This document shows, in pieces, positions 1-8,157 of a DNA stretch of 33,020 nucleotides. Positions within the stretch are counted from its first letter, which is position 1. Each line of letters begins with the position of its first letter. Location of the stretch: assembly GCA_020073485.1 (NCBI GenBank), contig JAIQFB010000038.1, positions 22,787 to 55,806 on the forward strand, given 5' to 3'. Position numbers and translations under genes: made by a program. This stretch comes from Terriglobia bacterium (GTDB lineage Bacteria > Acidobacteriota > Terriglobia > Acidiferrales > UBA7541). The notes under the pieces were generated by a model, which worked only from the letters and a program-made list of their open reading frames with translations, was not told the DNA's origin and searched no databases.

Positions 1-19
1 GGCGCAAACCGGCGCCACT

Positions 20-1822
20 TTAGCGTTTCGAATCAGGCGCTGGTGCAGGAGAAGGTGCGGGGCGCGGGGCGGGGGCGCCCTGCGGCGTCGAAGGGCGCGC
101 CGCGGAACCAAGCTGATTTTGCATAGGCTGCGTCGGCGGTGGCACTGGTGACCGTGGCGCGGCTGGCTGCGGCGGTGACACTGGAGGAGCTACCGGACGC
201 GGGGCTGCCGAAGCAGGAGGCCCCGGATTCCCTCGCAATTGGCCGGGCGCTACCGGAGCGGGCATAGCCGGACCAGTGCGCGGCGAAGAGCCGAGTGGCG
301 TCATTGTCGTCGGTGGCATCGGAGTCCGCGCCGGCGCACTTTCATTCCGCGTTACATTTGTGCGCGCGCCGGGAGCCGTGGGATAAGGCGGCGGCAGAAG
401 AACGCGATTGGTTCGAGAATCCGGTGCGCCCGTCGACGGGATTGTCACTCGCGGAATCTCATTTTGCGTCTTAGTCCGAGGCAACATCCCCGCGCGAGAT
501 CTGCTGTCGCTTACCGGTCCGCCGGACGAGTCGCGGTTGATGAACGTGTGTGTATCGCGGTCGAAGACAATCGACGAGTTCCGATCCTCTATTGGCGCCG
601 ACGGACGAAGAACAATTGGATGTTCAGAGCGTCGCGCCATGGACGATGGATGCGAGGCGAATTCCGGCGGCGGCCCCTTGACCGGCGTCACGCCTTGCAG
701 CGCTTTCCCCGATAAGATTTCGTTCGCACCATTGGCGGCCCGCGAAGATCCGCCCGGCCTCGTGTTCACCCCGTTTGCAAGATTCGCCGCAATTCCATCG
801 TGATCGTTGGGGCTTTTCGCCACCCATCCCACTTGATTTCCCGCGCGCACCCAGTTCACGCGCGCAGGTTCCCAATGGCGAAGTCCCGCGGGCCCTCCCG
901 GAATCCAAACCCAACCCAGCGTGGGCGAGAGTTGCCAGGTTCCAAAATGATAGGGCATCCATCCCCACGGCTCGTTGCTTACCCAGATCCATCCTAGGCG
1001 CGCGTCGAGAATCCAGATTCCATTCAGGTAAGGCGTCCAACTGATGCCGGCGCGAAACGGCCGCCAGGAAATTCCTAGCCCCGGGAGATTGATCCACGTG
1101 CCGTAGAGGGCGAGGTCCGACAATCCATAGTAGTTTGGCGAGTTGATGTAGCTGAGCGTGTTTTTGTTCCCGGAGCGAATAATTTCGCCTTCTTCGGTGA
1201 CCCACTGGTCGAACGCGTCCGGGTCGGGGAGATGGCCGACGCTGAAATCCTTCAGATCGTTTTCGTGGACCGCAACGCTTTGTCCCTTTTCGAGTTCCGT
1301 CGAGCCGCGGGTGGTGCTCACGGTGACCGTTCCGAGCAGGGCCTGAACCGCCGCTCCATCGCGGAACACATCGGCGCGAAATTCTGCGCGCTCGGTAACG
1401 GCAACATCGAACGTGGGAGTCGCCACGCGGAACGCATCCTGGCTGGTGGGATTGGCGTAGAAAGTTCCGGCGCCCTCGGTCAGATTCAGCGCAGTTATGC
1501 GCCCGCCTTCACCGGAAAAGCCGAGCTGCGTGAATTGCAGTGTGGAATTTTCCGCGAGATAAAACGTCGCGCCATTCTCGAATTCCACTTCCGCAAGGCC
1601 GTCCTGCGTGGCCAGCGTGTCACCCTCCTGCAAGGGCAAGTTGACCAGCGCCTCCTCCCAGGCATCGCTGCCCGGGTGCAACACCAGGACTTGCCCCTCC
1701 ACGCGGCTCACGCGAACCACGCGGACGGAATCGTACTGCTGGGCCCGCAGTTCGGGTGCAAGGGCAAAAATCAACGCGACAGCGAGGAAGAAGCCTGACG
1801 GGAACCGCAATAAGTTTTTCAT
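20..1822 (-). CDS. Exported FecR-domain / DUF6600 Trp-rich protein
   Basis: Predicted secreted or envelope protein of 600 residues, function unknown. It opens with a signal peptide (hydrophobic stretch after Lys2, likely cut after LRA). A FecR-like beta domain follows at about residues 30-200, with motifs such as EGDTLATQDG and GTVTVSTTRG. Next is a Trp/Gly-rich block at about 235-325 with repeated YGTW, ISWTPY, GWIWVS and GWMPYHFGTW units, typical of DUF6600. From about 430 to the end it is a low-complexity Pro/Ala/Arg tail. I chose ATG at 1820-1822, preceded by AGGTG. A GTG two codons upstream (1826-1828) is also open but is itself part of that AGGTG. FecR-like domains in acidobacteria are usually not tied to sigma factors, and none is adjacent here. 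Family call is good; role unknown. Confidence 0.85.
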   Translation of the reverse strand: MKNLLRFPSGFFLAVALIFALAPELRAQQYDSVRVVRVSRVEGQVLVLHPGSDAWEEALVNLPLQEGDTLATQDGLAEVEFENGATFYLAENSTLQFTQLGFSGEGGRITALNLTEGAGTFYANPTSQDAFRVATPTFDVAVTERAEFRADVFRDGAAVQALLGTVTVSTTRGSTELEKGQSVAVHENDLKDFSVGHLPDPDAFDQWVTEEGEIIRSGNKNTLSYINSPNYYGLSDLALYGTWINLPGLGISWRPFRAGISWTPYLNGIWILDARLGWIWVSNEPWGWMPYHFGTWQLSPTLGWVWIPGGPAGLRHWEPARVNWVRAGNQVGWVAKSPNDHDGIAANLANGVNTRPGGSSRAANGANEILSGKALQGVTPVKGPPPEFASHPSSMARRSEHPIVLRPSAPIEDRNSSIVFDRDTHTFINRDSSGGPVSDSRSRAGMLPRTKTQNEIPRVTIPSTGAPDSRTNRVLLPPPYPTAPGARTNVTRNESAPARTPMPPTTMTPLGSSPRTGPAMPAPVAPGQLRGNPGPPASAAPRPVAPPVSPPQPAAPRSPVPPPTQPMQNQLGSAARPSTPQGAPAPRPAPSPAPAPDSKR

Positions 1823-1985
1823 GGACACCTGGCCGTGCCATCCGCTGTCAGGTTGGATGCGCCAATTGGCCCTCGCGGCTCACCGAAGTTTCCAGAAGTG
1901 GGCGGTCGAACCCTATGGGGCATGGGCGCCCGCGCAGCGAAAAATCCCGGGTCTGATCCCTCGCCTGTACTCGGGAAAGGAAACC

Positions 1986-2028
1986 CGGGCTACAGCATCA
2001 GGACATCGCGGCAGACGGCTGTAGCCCG
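1986..2028. repeat. Intergenic inverted repeat (CGGGCTACAGC arms)
   Basis: Perfect 11-bp arms CGGGCTACAGC (1986-1996) and GCTGTAGCCCG (2018-2028) with a 21-nt loop. It lies in the 253-bp gap between two minus-strand genes, where I see no gene. It resembles the other short palindromes in this window (core GGCTnnAGCC). No T-tract follows on either strand, so a terminator role is doubtful. Confidence 0.6.
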
Positions 2029-2075
2029 TCTCTTCAGAGGCGGGGTTTTGTGCGGCTAAACAATCGGTGTAGAGA

Positions 2076-2738
2076 TCAATGCCCCCGGGAATTGCGGATA
2101 TTTTCCGCGATCGCCCTGGCGCGTGTCCGGGCGATATCCACAAAGTGGGAATCCCCGGCGATCTGGTCGAGCACGGAGAGGAAACGCTCCGGTTCCGGAA
2201 GCAGCCTGTGGTCCATGTCCGATTCAAACTGCATCAGTGCGTCATTAACGCCCAGGCGATCGTACTTGACGTTCCGCACCAGCAGCGTCAGGTCGCTCTG
2301 CTGGCGGGCCAGGCCTTCGAAGATTTGCATGAGCTGGTTGGCCGGGGCGCTTAGCGTGTAATTGAATGTCGTCTGATGAACTTCGCCGTCGTGCTCGTAG
2401 CGGAACGTCTTCTCGCCCAGGTTGGCGATTTTTTTATGGATATCCAGGCTGGCGATGTCGAAGTTGTTCAGGCCTGCGGCAAGTTCCAGAATTTTTTGTC
2501 GCACCGGCGCGCCCACTTCAAACGGTTCGGCGTCGGGGTCTTCCTCCAGCTGTCGAATTTCAAATGTGGCCTTGCCCGGCTCGGTAATTTTGATTTCGAT
2601 GAATTCCGGCGTGCTGCCCTTGAACACACGGCGATAGTAGATGGTGACCGGACCGGGAGCCGCATGGAGTGCGGGAACCATGAGCAGGACGCACACCAGG
2701 AAAAGTAGAAGCCGGGAGTGGGATTTGTGCCGTGTCAT
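2076..2738 (-). CDS. Hypothetical exported protein coupled to ruvC
   Basis: Unrecognised 220-residue protein. It has a basic N-terminus and a hydrophobic segment at about 10-27 ending in LHA-AP, a good Sec signal peptide. The mature part is mixed alpha/beta, rich in charged residues, with no Cys and no catalytic motif I recognise. The N-terminal half (VTIYYRR, EFIEIKITEPG) looks like beta-strands and the C-terminal half is helical. The ATG at 2736-2738 overlaps the ruvC stop as TGATG, and a GTG one codon earlier (2739-2741) gives a GTGA overlap. Either way it is translationally coupled to the upstream ruvC, although one product is exported and the other cytosolic. The coding call is firm; function is unknown. 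Confidence 0.75.
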   Translation of the reverse strand: MTRHKSHSRLLLFLVCVLLMVPALHAAPGPVTIYYRRVFKGSTPEFIEIKITEPGKATFEIRQLEEDPDAEPFEVGAPVRQKILELAAGLNNFDIASLDIHKKIANLGEKTFRYEHDGEVHQTTFNYTLSAPANQLMQIFEGLARQQSDLTLLVRNVKYDRLGVNDALMQFESDMDHRLLPEPERFLSVLDQIAGDSHFVDIARTRARAIAENIRNSRGH

Positions 2739-3409
2739 CACACCAGTGAGATGCGCGAAATGTCATCGCGGCTGCGCCTGCCGCGCGGGGAGGGCGAGGG
2801 GGAACCGTTCGTGGAGGCTTGTCCGGCCGCGCGATTCGGGGCGCGGGCGCTTGCCCGTTCACTGACGCGCGATGTCCCGGCATCGAGCCGCGCGCGGAAT
2901 TGCGCGGCTTGGATGTGGCACAGGGCCACGGCCAGGGCATCGGCGGCGTCGGCGGGCTCGGGCGTTTCGCTCATGTTCAGCAGAGCGCGAACCATGAGCT
3001 GCATCTGTTGCTTGTCCGCGTGCCCGTAGCCGGCCACCGAGGCCTTCACTTCGCGGGGCGAATAGCTGCACACGGGAATGTCGCGCTGCGCCGCGGCCAG
3101 CAGCACCACGCCGCGAACTTCGGCCAGCTTGAGCGCCGTTTTCATGTTGAGCGCAGTGAACACGGATTCGACGGCGACGCCGTGCGGCTGAAACTCCTCG
3201 ATCAATTCGGCGAGCATGGCGTGGATTTCGCGGAGCCGCTCGGGAAAATGTTCGGGTCCCTTGCGCGTGGCGCGCAGCGCGCCGAATCGCAGCATGCGGC
3301 AGCGCCGTCCGTCGCTTTCCACGATACCGAAGCCCGTGGCCCCGGCAGCGGCCGGATCGACTCCCAGCACGCGGAAAAATTCGCCGTTCGATAGAAAGGA
3401 TTGCGGCAC
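2738..3409 (-). CDS. ruvC: Holliday junction endonuclease RuvC
   Basis: Cuts Holliday junctions during recombination, normally with RuvAB (not in this window). All four metal-binding acidic residues of the RNase-H-like fold are visible: Asp in VLGVDP, Glu in GVAVESVF, and the two Asp of ADAADALA, with spacings of 63, 73 and 3 residues, close to the E. coli enzyme. The glycine-rich GATGFG loop after the first Asp is also present. The start is uncertain. The frame is open up to a TTG at 3446-3448, and GTG at 3407-3409 is the most family-like choice, but neither has a clear ribosome-binding site. The last ~55 residues form an Arg/Ala/Ser/Pro-rich tail that is probably disordered and is longer than in well-known RuvCs. 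The stop overlaps the next gene. Confidence 0.93.
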   Translation of the reverse strand: MPQSFLSNGEFFRVLGVDPAAAGATGFGIVESDGRRCRMLRFGALRATRKGPEHFPERLREIHAMLAELIEEFQPHGVAVESVFTALNMKTALKLAEVRGVVLLAAAQRDIPVCSYSPREVKASVAGYGHADKQQMQLMVRALLNMSETPEPADAADALAVALCHIQAAQFRARLDAGTSRVSERASARAPNRAAGQASTNGSPSPSPRGRRSRDDISRISLV

Positions 3410-3514
3410 GGCACTGAGTGTACGGCGGCAGACGGCCCGCAGCCACAATTTTTTAATCCAGGTGTGCCGGAATGTGCGGTTCTGATTTGGGAAGAAAACT
3501 GCGGGAAGAGATTC

Positions 3515-3546
3515 TTGGTGGCACAGGCTTCAGCCTGTGCCACCAA
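3515..3546. repeat. Perfect 15-bp palindrome between ruvC and yebC
   Basis: Arms TTGGTGGCACAGGCT (3515-3529) and its exact complement (3532-3546) around TC. It ends 12 bp beyond the yebC stop on the minus strand, so it would fold into a strong hairpin in the yebC-ruvC transcript. No T-run follows. The core CAGGCTtcAGCCTG recurs at 8656, 9783, 24741 and 30815. Confidence 0.8.
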
Positions 3547-3558
3547 TACCAGCGCTAA

Positions 3559-4314
3559 CTAATCCTCGGCCATCACCGCTTGAATTTCCTTTTCGTCGAT
3601 ATCGAAGTTAGCGTACACCTTCTGAATATCGTCGTGCTCTTCGAGTGCTTCAATCAGGCGCAGCATCTGCCCCGCCTGCGTCCCGGTAAGCTTCACGTAA
3701 TTTTGCGGCACCCAGCCGACTTCGGCGGAATCCGGCGTAATGCCCGCCTTGGTCAATGCGTCGCGGACAGGCTCAAAGGCTTCGGGAGGAGTCAGCACTT
3801 CCCAAGCCTCGCCATCGTCGCGCAAATCCTCGGCGCCGGCATCGAGCACGATGGAGAGCATTTTGTCTTCGTCGGCCTTTTCCTTGGACACGACAATGTC
3901 GCCCTTGCGGTGGAACATCCATCCCACCGCGCCGGTCTCGGCTAGGTTGCCCCCATGCTTGTTCATGATGTGCCGGATTTCGCTGACCACGCGGTTCCGA
4001 TTGGTGGAGACCACCTCAATGATGATGCCCACGCCGCCGGGGCCGTAGCCCTCGAATTTCACTTCCTCGTATTGCTCGCCCTCCAGCGTCCCGGTGCCCC
4101 GCGCCACTGCGCGCTCGATGTTGTCACTGGGCATGTTCTCATTCTTGGCAGCCAGGATGGCGGTGCGCAGGCGTGGATTGGAATCCGGATCGCCGCCGCC
4201 CACACGCGCTGCAATGGTGATTTCGCGAATCACTTTGGTGAAAGCGCGGCCGCGCTTGGCGTCCGTAGCCGCCTTCTTGTGCTTGATTGTGGCCCACTTA
4301 GAGTGCCCAGACAT
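3559..4314 (-). CDS. yebC: YebC/PmpR (TACO1) family regulator
   Basis: Full-length 251-residue member of the YebC/TACO1 family. The hallmark N-terminus MSGHSKWATIKHKKAATDAK is present, followed by RGRAFTKVIREI, the NPRLRTAI segment, and the FEGYGPGGVGIIIE motif of the central domain. YebC proteins were described as DNA-binding regulators; later work in several bacteria shows a role in translation, helping ribosomes pass difficult sequences. The ATG at 4312-4314 has an AGAGG box upstream. It is read in the same direction as ruvC, 149 bp ahead of it. A yebC-ruvC arrangement is common in bacteria and suggests a shared transcript. Confidence 0.96.
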   Translation of the reverse strand: MSGHSKWATIKHKKAATDAKRGRAFTKVIREITIAARVGGGDPDSNPRLRTAILAAKNENMPSDNIERAVARGTGTLEGEQYEEVKFEGYGPGGVGIIIEVVSTNRNRVVSEIRHIMNKHGGNLAETGAVGWMFHRKGDIVVSKEKADEDKMLSIVLDAGAEDLRDDGEAWEVLTPPEAFEPVRDALTKAGITPDSAEVGWVPQNYVKLTGTQAGQMLRLIEALEEHDDIQKVYANFDIDEKEIQAVMAED

Positions 4315-4459
4315 GGAAATCGCCTCTTAGGAAACGAGTTGGGGGACTAATCCCTGCTTATTGCCGGGATAGTTTAGCATAGGGTTTGCGGAATCGGAAT
4401 AAAACGAACAAAGTACTGAGGCCGGTCCTTTGAGAGCAAGCCTCTCTAAAATCACGCCC

Positions 4460-5374
4460 CTACTCATAAAACTGCGGCGATTTTTTCAGTTTCGCGAAAC
4501 CGACGATGTCGTGCTGGATCCAAAGCTGCGCGTTCATTTTCTTCAAGAAGGCATCCACTGACTTCCGGCTCGCGCGCGTCTGCTCCTGGTTGAACTCGAA
4601 TGTCGGGACTCGATCGAGTTTCATCTCCGCCGGATAGTGGTAGAGATCGCCGGACAGCACGACGCCGCCTGTCTTCGCCAGCTTCAGGAATAAAACCTGG
4701 TGGCCCTGCGTGTGGCCAGGAGCGGACTTGATGATGACGCTGCCGTCGCCGAAGACGTCGTATTCATCGGTCTTGAGGATGATCGTCTTGCTCTTCTGCA
4801 GGGCCGAAAACGTCGAGGGCTGGAACGAGCCGGAAGGCTTTCCGCCAAACATGGTGTCGCGCTCGATCTGCGGCACGAGCCACGTGGAGCCCGCGAATTC
4901 GTTGGCGTTCCCGGTGTGATCGTAATGGTAGTGCGAAAGCGCAAGGTAGGTGATGTCGGATGGCGCGTAAGCGATTGCCGCGAGTTGCCCGCGCAGGGAT
5001 TTGCCGAGTTCCGCGTCGCGCGTCCCTCCGTCCGGAAGCGTGATGTGATGGGTCATCATTTTGCCGTTCGGCTTCCAGGAATCGTCGGGAACCGCGCCGG
5101 TATCCCAGATCAGATTTCCCTTGGGATGCGCGATCAGATAACAGCCCATGGACATGTCCGAGGTCGTGACGTCTTCATTCTTCAAATTGAAGCGCCCCAT
5201 ATCCGCGTTGTGCAGAACGCCGCAATCGAAAACGTACAACCGGAGCGAGGTCGGAGCTTTCGCTTTTCGCGGCGAGGCAGGGGCAGCCTGCGCGCCGCTT
5301 CTCATTGGGGCGGTGAATAGAATTGCCGCCGCAGTAGCAGCCAGGAAGAATCGAATCACGTTGCATTTCGTCAT
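4460..5374 (-). CDS. Exported MBL-fold hydrolase, N-acyl-homoserine-lactonase-like
   Basis: Metallo-beta-lactamase-fold hydrolase of 304 residues. The zinc-binding motif HxHxDH is seen as HYHYDH (His148, His150, Asp152, His153), followed by the later ligands in APGHTQGH, SGDLYH and WIQHD. The pattern matches the AHL-lactonase branch (AiiA-like), which opens lactone rings of quorum-sensing signals, though other lactones or esters are possible. I chose ATG at 5372-5374 (GAGG upstream) rather than the ATG at 5401, which has no ribosome-binding site. From there a signal peptide is evident (hydrophobic FFLAATAAAILFTA), so the enzyme probably acts in the periplasm or outside. Classical AiiA is cytosolic. 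It stands alone, with no luxI/luxR neighbour. Confidence 0.85.
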   Translation of the reverse strand: MTKCNVIRFFLAATAAAILFTAPMRSGAQAAPASPRKAKAPTSLRLYVFDCGVLHNADMGRFNLKNEDVTTSDMSMGCYLIAHPKGNLIWDTGAVPDDSWKPNGKMMTHHITLPDGGTRDAELGKSLRGQLAAIAYAPSDITYLALSHYHYDHTGNANEFAGSTWLVPQIERDTMFGGKPSGSFQPSTFSALQKSKTIILKTDEYDVFGDGSVIIKSAPGHTQGHQVLFLKLAKTGGVVLSGDLYHYPAEMKLDRVPTFEFNQEQTRASRKSVDAFLKKMNAQLWIQHDIVGFAKLKKSPQFYE

Positions 5375-5470
5375 AGCGAAGCCTCGCTCTCTCGCTTGCA
5401 TTCAGAATTTCCGTTCAGGGAATTGTGCGGCATTGTATACCCGCCCAGCGGTAAAGAGGGCGAAGTTTTG

Positions 5471-5529
5471 GTAGCGTAGGATGAAGCCTACACTACTTCT
5501 TCTTGGCGGGCTCGAGTAGAGCCCACACC
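5471..5529. repeat. Two short inverted repeats downstream of pepF
   Basis: First, GTAGcGTAGGatgaagCCTACaCTAC at 5471-5496, a palindrome with one mismatched position per arm. Second, GGGCTcgagtAGAGCCC at about 5508-5523, continuing into AGTAGAGCCCACACC (5515-5529). The same 15 bases occur twice more, at 7544-7558 and 7600-7614. Both sit in the gap between the pepF stop and the MBL hydrolase start. Confidence 0.6.
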
Positions 5530-5534
5530 TGAAC

Positions 5535-7391
5535 CTAAATCACACCCATGTCGCGCGACAATTGCTCGGCTTCCTCGATCAACGCGCCCAGGCTGCCCAT
5601 GATGCCGTCTTTCCAGAAAGCTTCCTTTCGCGCGTCGAGGCCGAACGGCGCGAGCAATTCCACCACGTTTTTGGTGGAACCGGACCGCAACAAGTCCAGA
5701 TACAGCGGCTCGAACGCCGCCCCCAGGCGCTGGCGCTGTGCGTACAAGCTCTGTGTGAGCAGTTCACCGAAGGCATACCCGTACACATAAAACGGGCTGT
5801 GAAAATGCGGAACGTACGACCACAGGCGTTCGCAATTTTCATACGTAAAAATCTCGCCTTCCTTGCCATAAAGTTCCTGCGCGGTCCCCAGCCAAATGGC
5901 GTTCAATTCCTCCACCGACAATTTCTTGGGTTCGGCCCACGCCGCATACGAAGCATCCATGCCGTGCAGCCGCCGCTCGAAATTCGAGAAGCCGATCTGG
6001 CGAACAACGGTGTTGATCGTGCTGTCGATCTTCTCCATGATCAGCGCCAGCAGCGAACTTTTGTCGCCGGAGCGCATGAGCCTCTCTTTCAAGAAAGTAA
6101 AGGTAGTCATCTCGCCGAACACCGACGCGGTTTCGCAGTATGCAATCGGCGCGTGGTACATCAGCGGGCCCTGCGCTTCGCCCGCCAGGATGCCGTGCAC
6201 GCCATGGCCCAACTCGTGCGCCAGGGTCATCACGTCCCGGTTCGATCCCAGATAATTCAGCAGCGTGAACGACACCGGCTTTCCGCCCGGCAGCACGTGC
6301 GAGGAATTAAATGCGCCGCTGCGTTTCTCTTTCGCCACGGGCACGTCGATGCGCCGGTCGACAAAAAAACTTTTCACTATCGTGGTGAGCGTGGGGCTGA
6401 AACTCTCGTAGGAAGTCGTAACGATATTCGCCGCCTCGTCGAACGGAATCTTCGACGTATCGGCGAACGGCATGGGAGCGTTGCGGTCGCTCCAGCGCAG
6501 CAGGGGCAGCCCCAGATGGCGCGCCTTCAATTTGTAATACCGTCGCGTCAGCGGCCCGCCCACGTTGGTGACGGATTTGTGCAGCACGTCGACGACGGAA
6601 TCGGGAATGCGATTCGATTTGTTGCGCACGTCCATCGGGTGCGCGTAGCCGCGTTCCTTATCCTCCACAGCTTTGAGCCCGGCGACCATGTACAGCGTCT
6701 GCGCGGCATATTTCGCGAACGGCCCGGCCAGCCCGTCGTTCACGCACTTCAGGGCCTCGGCGCGCTCGACGGCATCTTTCGATTCGCTGAGCAGGTGCAG
6801 CACTTGGGTGAGATTTTTGGGCTCGCCGTGAAAAGTAAATGTCAGATCGGCCTCCACCTCATCGAAAAAATCGGCCCACGCGCTTGAGTCGAAAGGTGAG
6901 CGCTTGGTGAGCGCGGCCTCCACCGGCTCGATCAGAAAGTGAGGCTTGAAGGTGCGGATGTGCTCGATCCACGGGCGATGCTTGGCCACCACCGGATGAT
7001 TGGCATAAAACGCCTGAAGCGTCTCGTCCGTGAGTTGGACCAGCTCCAGTTCAAAGAAGGTGAGGTGCTCGCCGCGCACCGCGCTCATTTCGCGCTGAAA
7101 GGCGGCGTGCCTGGCCTTGATCGCGGCATTGGTCAGGTCCGTGGTCTCGCGCAGGAACAAATACGAGGCGAGCTTGCCGCTGAGCATCTCGATTTCGATG
7201 TAGTCGCGAATCGCGCCGTCCAGGCGTTCCGCCAGCTTGCCTTTATAGGCGGCCGAGAAATGGGCGGCCATGGACGTTAGGCTCGCCAGATCGGTATCGA
7301 GGCGCGGGTCGGCGATGTCCGAATACAGAATGCTCAGGTCCCAGCGAATTTGGCTGGTTTTTTCGTCGGTCGTTTCGATTGTATTTGCCAT
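5535..7391 (-). CDS. pepF: M3-family oligoendopeptidase, PepF type
   Basis: Cytosolic zinc oligopeptidase of 618 residues that trims short peptides. The M3 signature is intact: HELGH at 392-396 (zinc ligands His392 and His396, catalytic Glu393), with the third ligand Glu420 in AYCETASVFGEM. The N-terminal all-helical PepF domain and the C-terminal Tyr-rich lid (HFHSPFYVYGYAFGELL) are both present, and length matches PepF/OEP enzymes (about 600). There is no signal peptide. ATG at 7389-7391. It is transcribed alone on the minus strand, with about 160 bp to the next gene downstream and a 398-bp gap upstream. Confidence 0.95.
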   Translation of the reverse strand: MANTIETTDEKTSQIRWDLSILYSDIADPRLDTDLASLTSMAAHFSAAYKGKLAERLDGAIRDYIEIEMLSGKLASYLFLRETTDLTNAAIKARHAAFQREMSAVRGEHLTFFELELVQLTDETLQAFYANHPVVAKHRPWIEHIRTFKPHFLIEPVEAALTKRSPFDSSAWADFFDEVEADLTFTFHGEPKNLTQVLHLLSESKDAVERAEALKCVNDGLAGPFAKYAAQTLYMVAGLKAVEDKERGYAHPMDVRNKSNRIPDSVVDVLHKSVTNVGGPLTRRYYKLKARHLGLPLLRWSDRNAPMPFADTSKIPFDEAANIVTTSYESFSPTLTTIVKSFFVDRRIDVPVAKEKRSGAFNSSHVLPGGKPVSFTLLNYLGSNRDVMTLAHELGHGVHGILAGEAQGPLMYHAPIAYCETASVFGEMTTFTFLKERLMRSGDKSSLLALIMEKIDSTINTVVRQIGFSNFERRLHGMDASYAAWAEPKKLSVEELNAIWLGTAQELYGKEGEIFTYENCERLWSYVPHFHSPFYVYGYAFGELLTQSLYAQRQRLGAAFEPLYLDLLRSGSTKNVVELLAPFGLDARKEAFWKDGIMGSLGALIEEAEQLSRDMGVI

Positions 7392-7789
7392 GTTGGGATT
7401 GAAGCTCCAGTTTTTGGTTCCTGCTTATTCAGACTTCAGAAAATGTTAGCGTCCCTTGATCTAGTGAGTTCTTACAGCCCGTGCTCCCCTTCTGGATTCA
7501 GTGGAAACACGCAGTGCCCGAACCTCTTCTGCGTGGGCTCCAAGTAGAGCCCACACCCGGTTCTACGCGGGCTCCCCTTCCTAATGTCAGGACAAGCAAG
7601 TAGAGCCCACACCCAGCCCCGGCCAGATATTGTACCCCGGGCCCCCTATGTCCACGCCCGCCAACGCGTTTCGAGGTGTCCTGCCAGGGCCTGGGGGATA
7701 GATGCCTGATTCGGCGCATCCCTTTGTACCGGGGTGGATTTTTGGCCCGAGTGGCGCTTACAATGAGGAATTCAAGGCTAGTCCAAGCC
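7392..7789. other. Gene-free 398-bp gap with repeat units
   Basis: Divergent intergenic region between pepF (minus) and a small protein (plus). The only structure I can support is the repeat cluster at 7533-7614. I found no convincing promoter pair and no RNA gene. Open frames here (for example minus-strand 7498-7827) are compositionally Arg/Gly-rich and run through the repeats, so I do not call them genes. Confidence 0.6.
7533..7614. repeat. Direct/inverted repeat cluster (GTGGGCTC...GAGCCCAC)
   Basis: GTGGGCTCcaagtaGAGCCCAC at 7533-7554 is a perfect 8-bp-arm palindrome. The 18-mer CAAGTAGAGCCCACACCC occurs exactly at 7541-7558 and again at 7597-7614. Between them lies a further GCGGGCTCC half at about 7567-7575 that can pair with the second GAGCCC. 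The unit is shared with 5515-5529. Confidence 0.75.
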
Positions 7790-8137
7790 ATGCCTACACT
7801 GACAGCGTGCAGCGAACACGGATGCAAGGGGCCGGTGCCACACTCGCTCGATTCCGTTCATCTCTGCGTGCTGCACTTCACTCTGAAAATTGAAAAAGAG
7901 TGCGCGCAAATGCGCCGCGAAACCGTCTATGGCAAGACGCCCCACGCTCGGCAGGTCGAAATCATCCGCTACATCGCCGAGACAGGCGAAATGCTGGCCC
8001 GCGCCTCCACCAGCGGCCTGACCCTGGCCGACGAAATGAAGGCCCGTATCCTGAACACCTTCCTGACGTTAATGAACCTTCGCGAAAATCTGGACCGCGC
8101 CGCCCTGCGCCAGCCCATCGGCCGCACCGGCTCCTAG
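7790..8137 (+). CDS. Small hypothetical protein with three N-terminal Cys
   Basis: Unrecognised cytosolic protein of 115 residues. The N-terminal third has Cys7, Cys12 and Cys26 plus nearby His residues (EHGCKG, VHLCVLHF), which could bind a metal. The remainder is an amphipathic helical region (MLARASTSGLTLADEMKARIL) with no known motif. I chose ATG at 7790. The frame stays open upstream to 7676 and has another ATG at 7763, but the upstream part is Arg-rich and lies partly in repeat-bearing intergenic DNA. The next gene starts 20 bp downstream on the same strand, so the two are probably co-transcribed. Confidence 0.6.
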   Translation: MPTLTACSEHGCKGPVPHSLDSVHLCVLHFTLKIEKECAQMRRETVYGKTPHARQVEIIRYIAETGEMLARASTSGLTLADEMKARILNTFLTLMNLRENLDRAALRQPIGRTGS

Positions 8138-8157
8138 CCTCCGCGTTTCCCAATACC

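Noticed and set aside
4432-4446. Short inverted repeat GAGAGcaagcCTCTC near the 3' end of the MBL hydrolase
   Set aside because: Only 5-bp arms; easily chance.
5562-6887. 441-residue plus-strand frame
   Set aside because: Antisense shadow of pepF, which has a complete HELGH active site.
7533-7614. Possible CRISPR-like repeat cluster
   Set aside because: Only two full units, palindromic, irregular spacing, no cas genes.
7498-7827. Minus-strand frame of 109 residues in the pepF upstream gap
   Set aside because: Translates the repeat units and Gly/Arg-rich filler, overlaps the start of the small Cys protein, and has no ribosome-binding site I trust.
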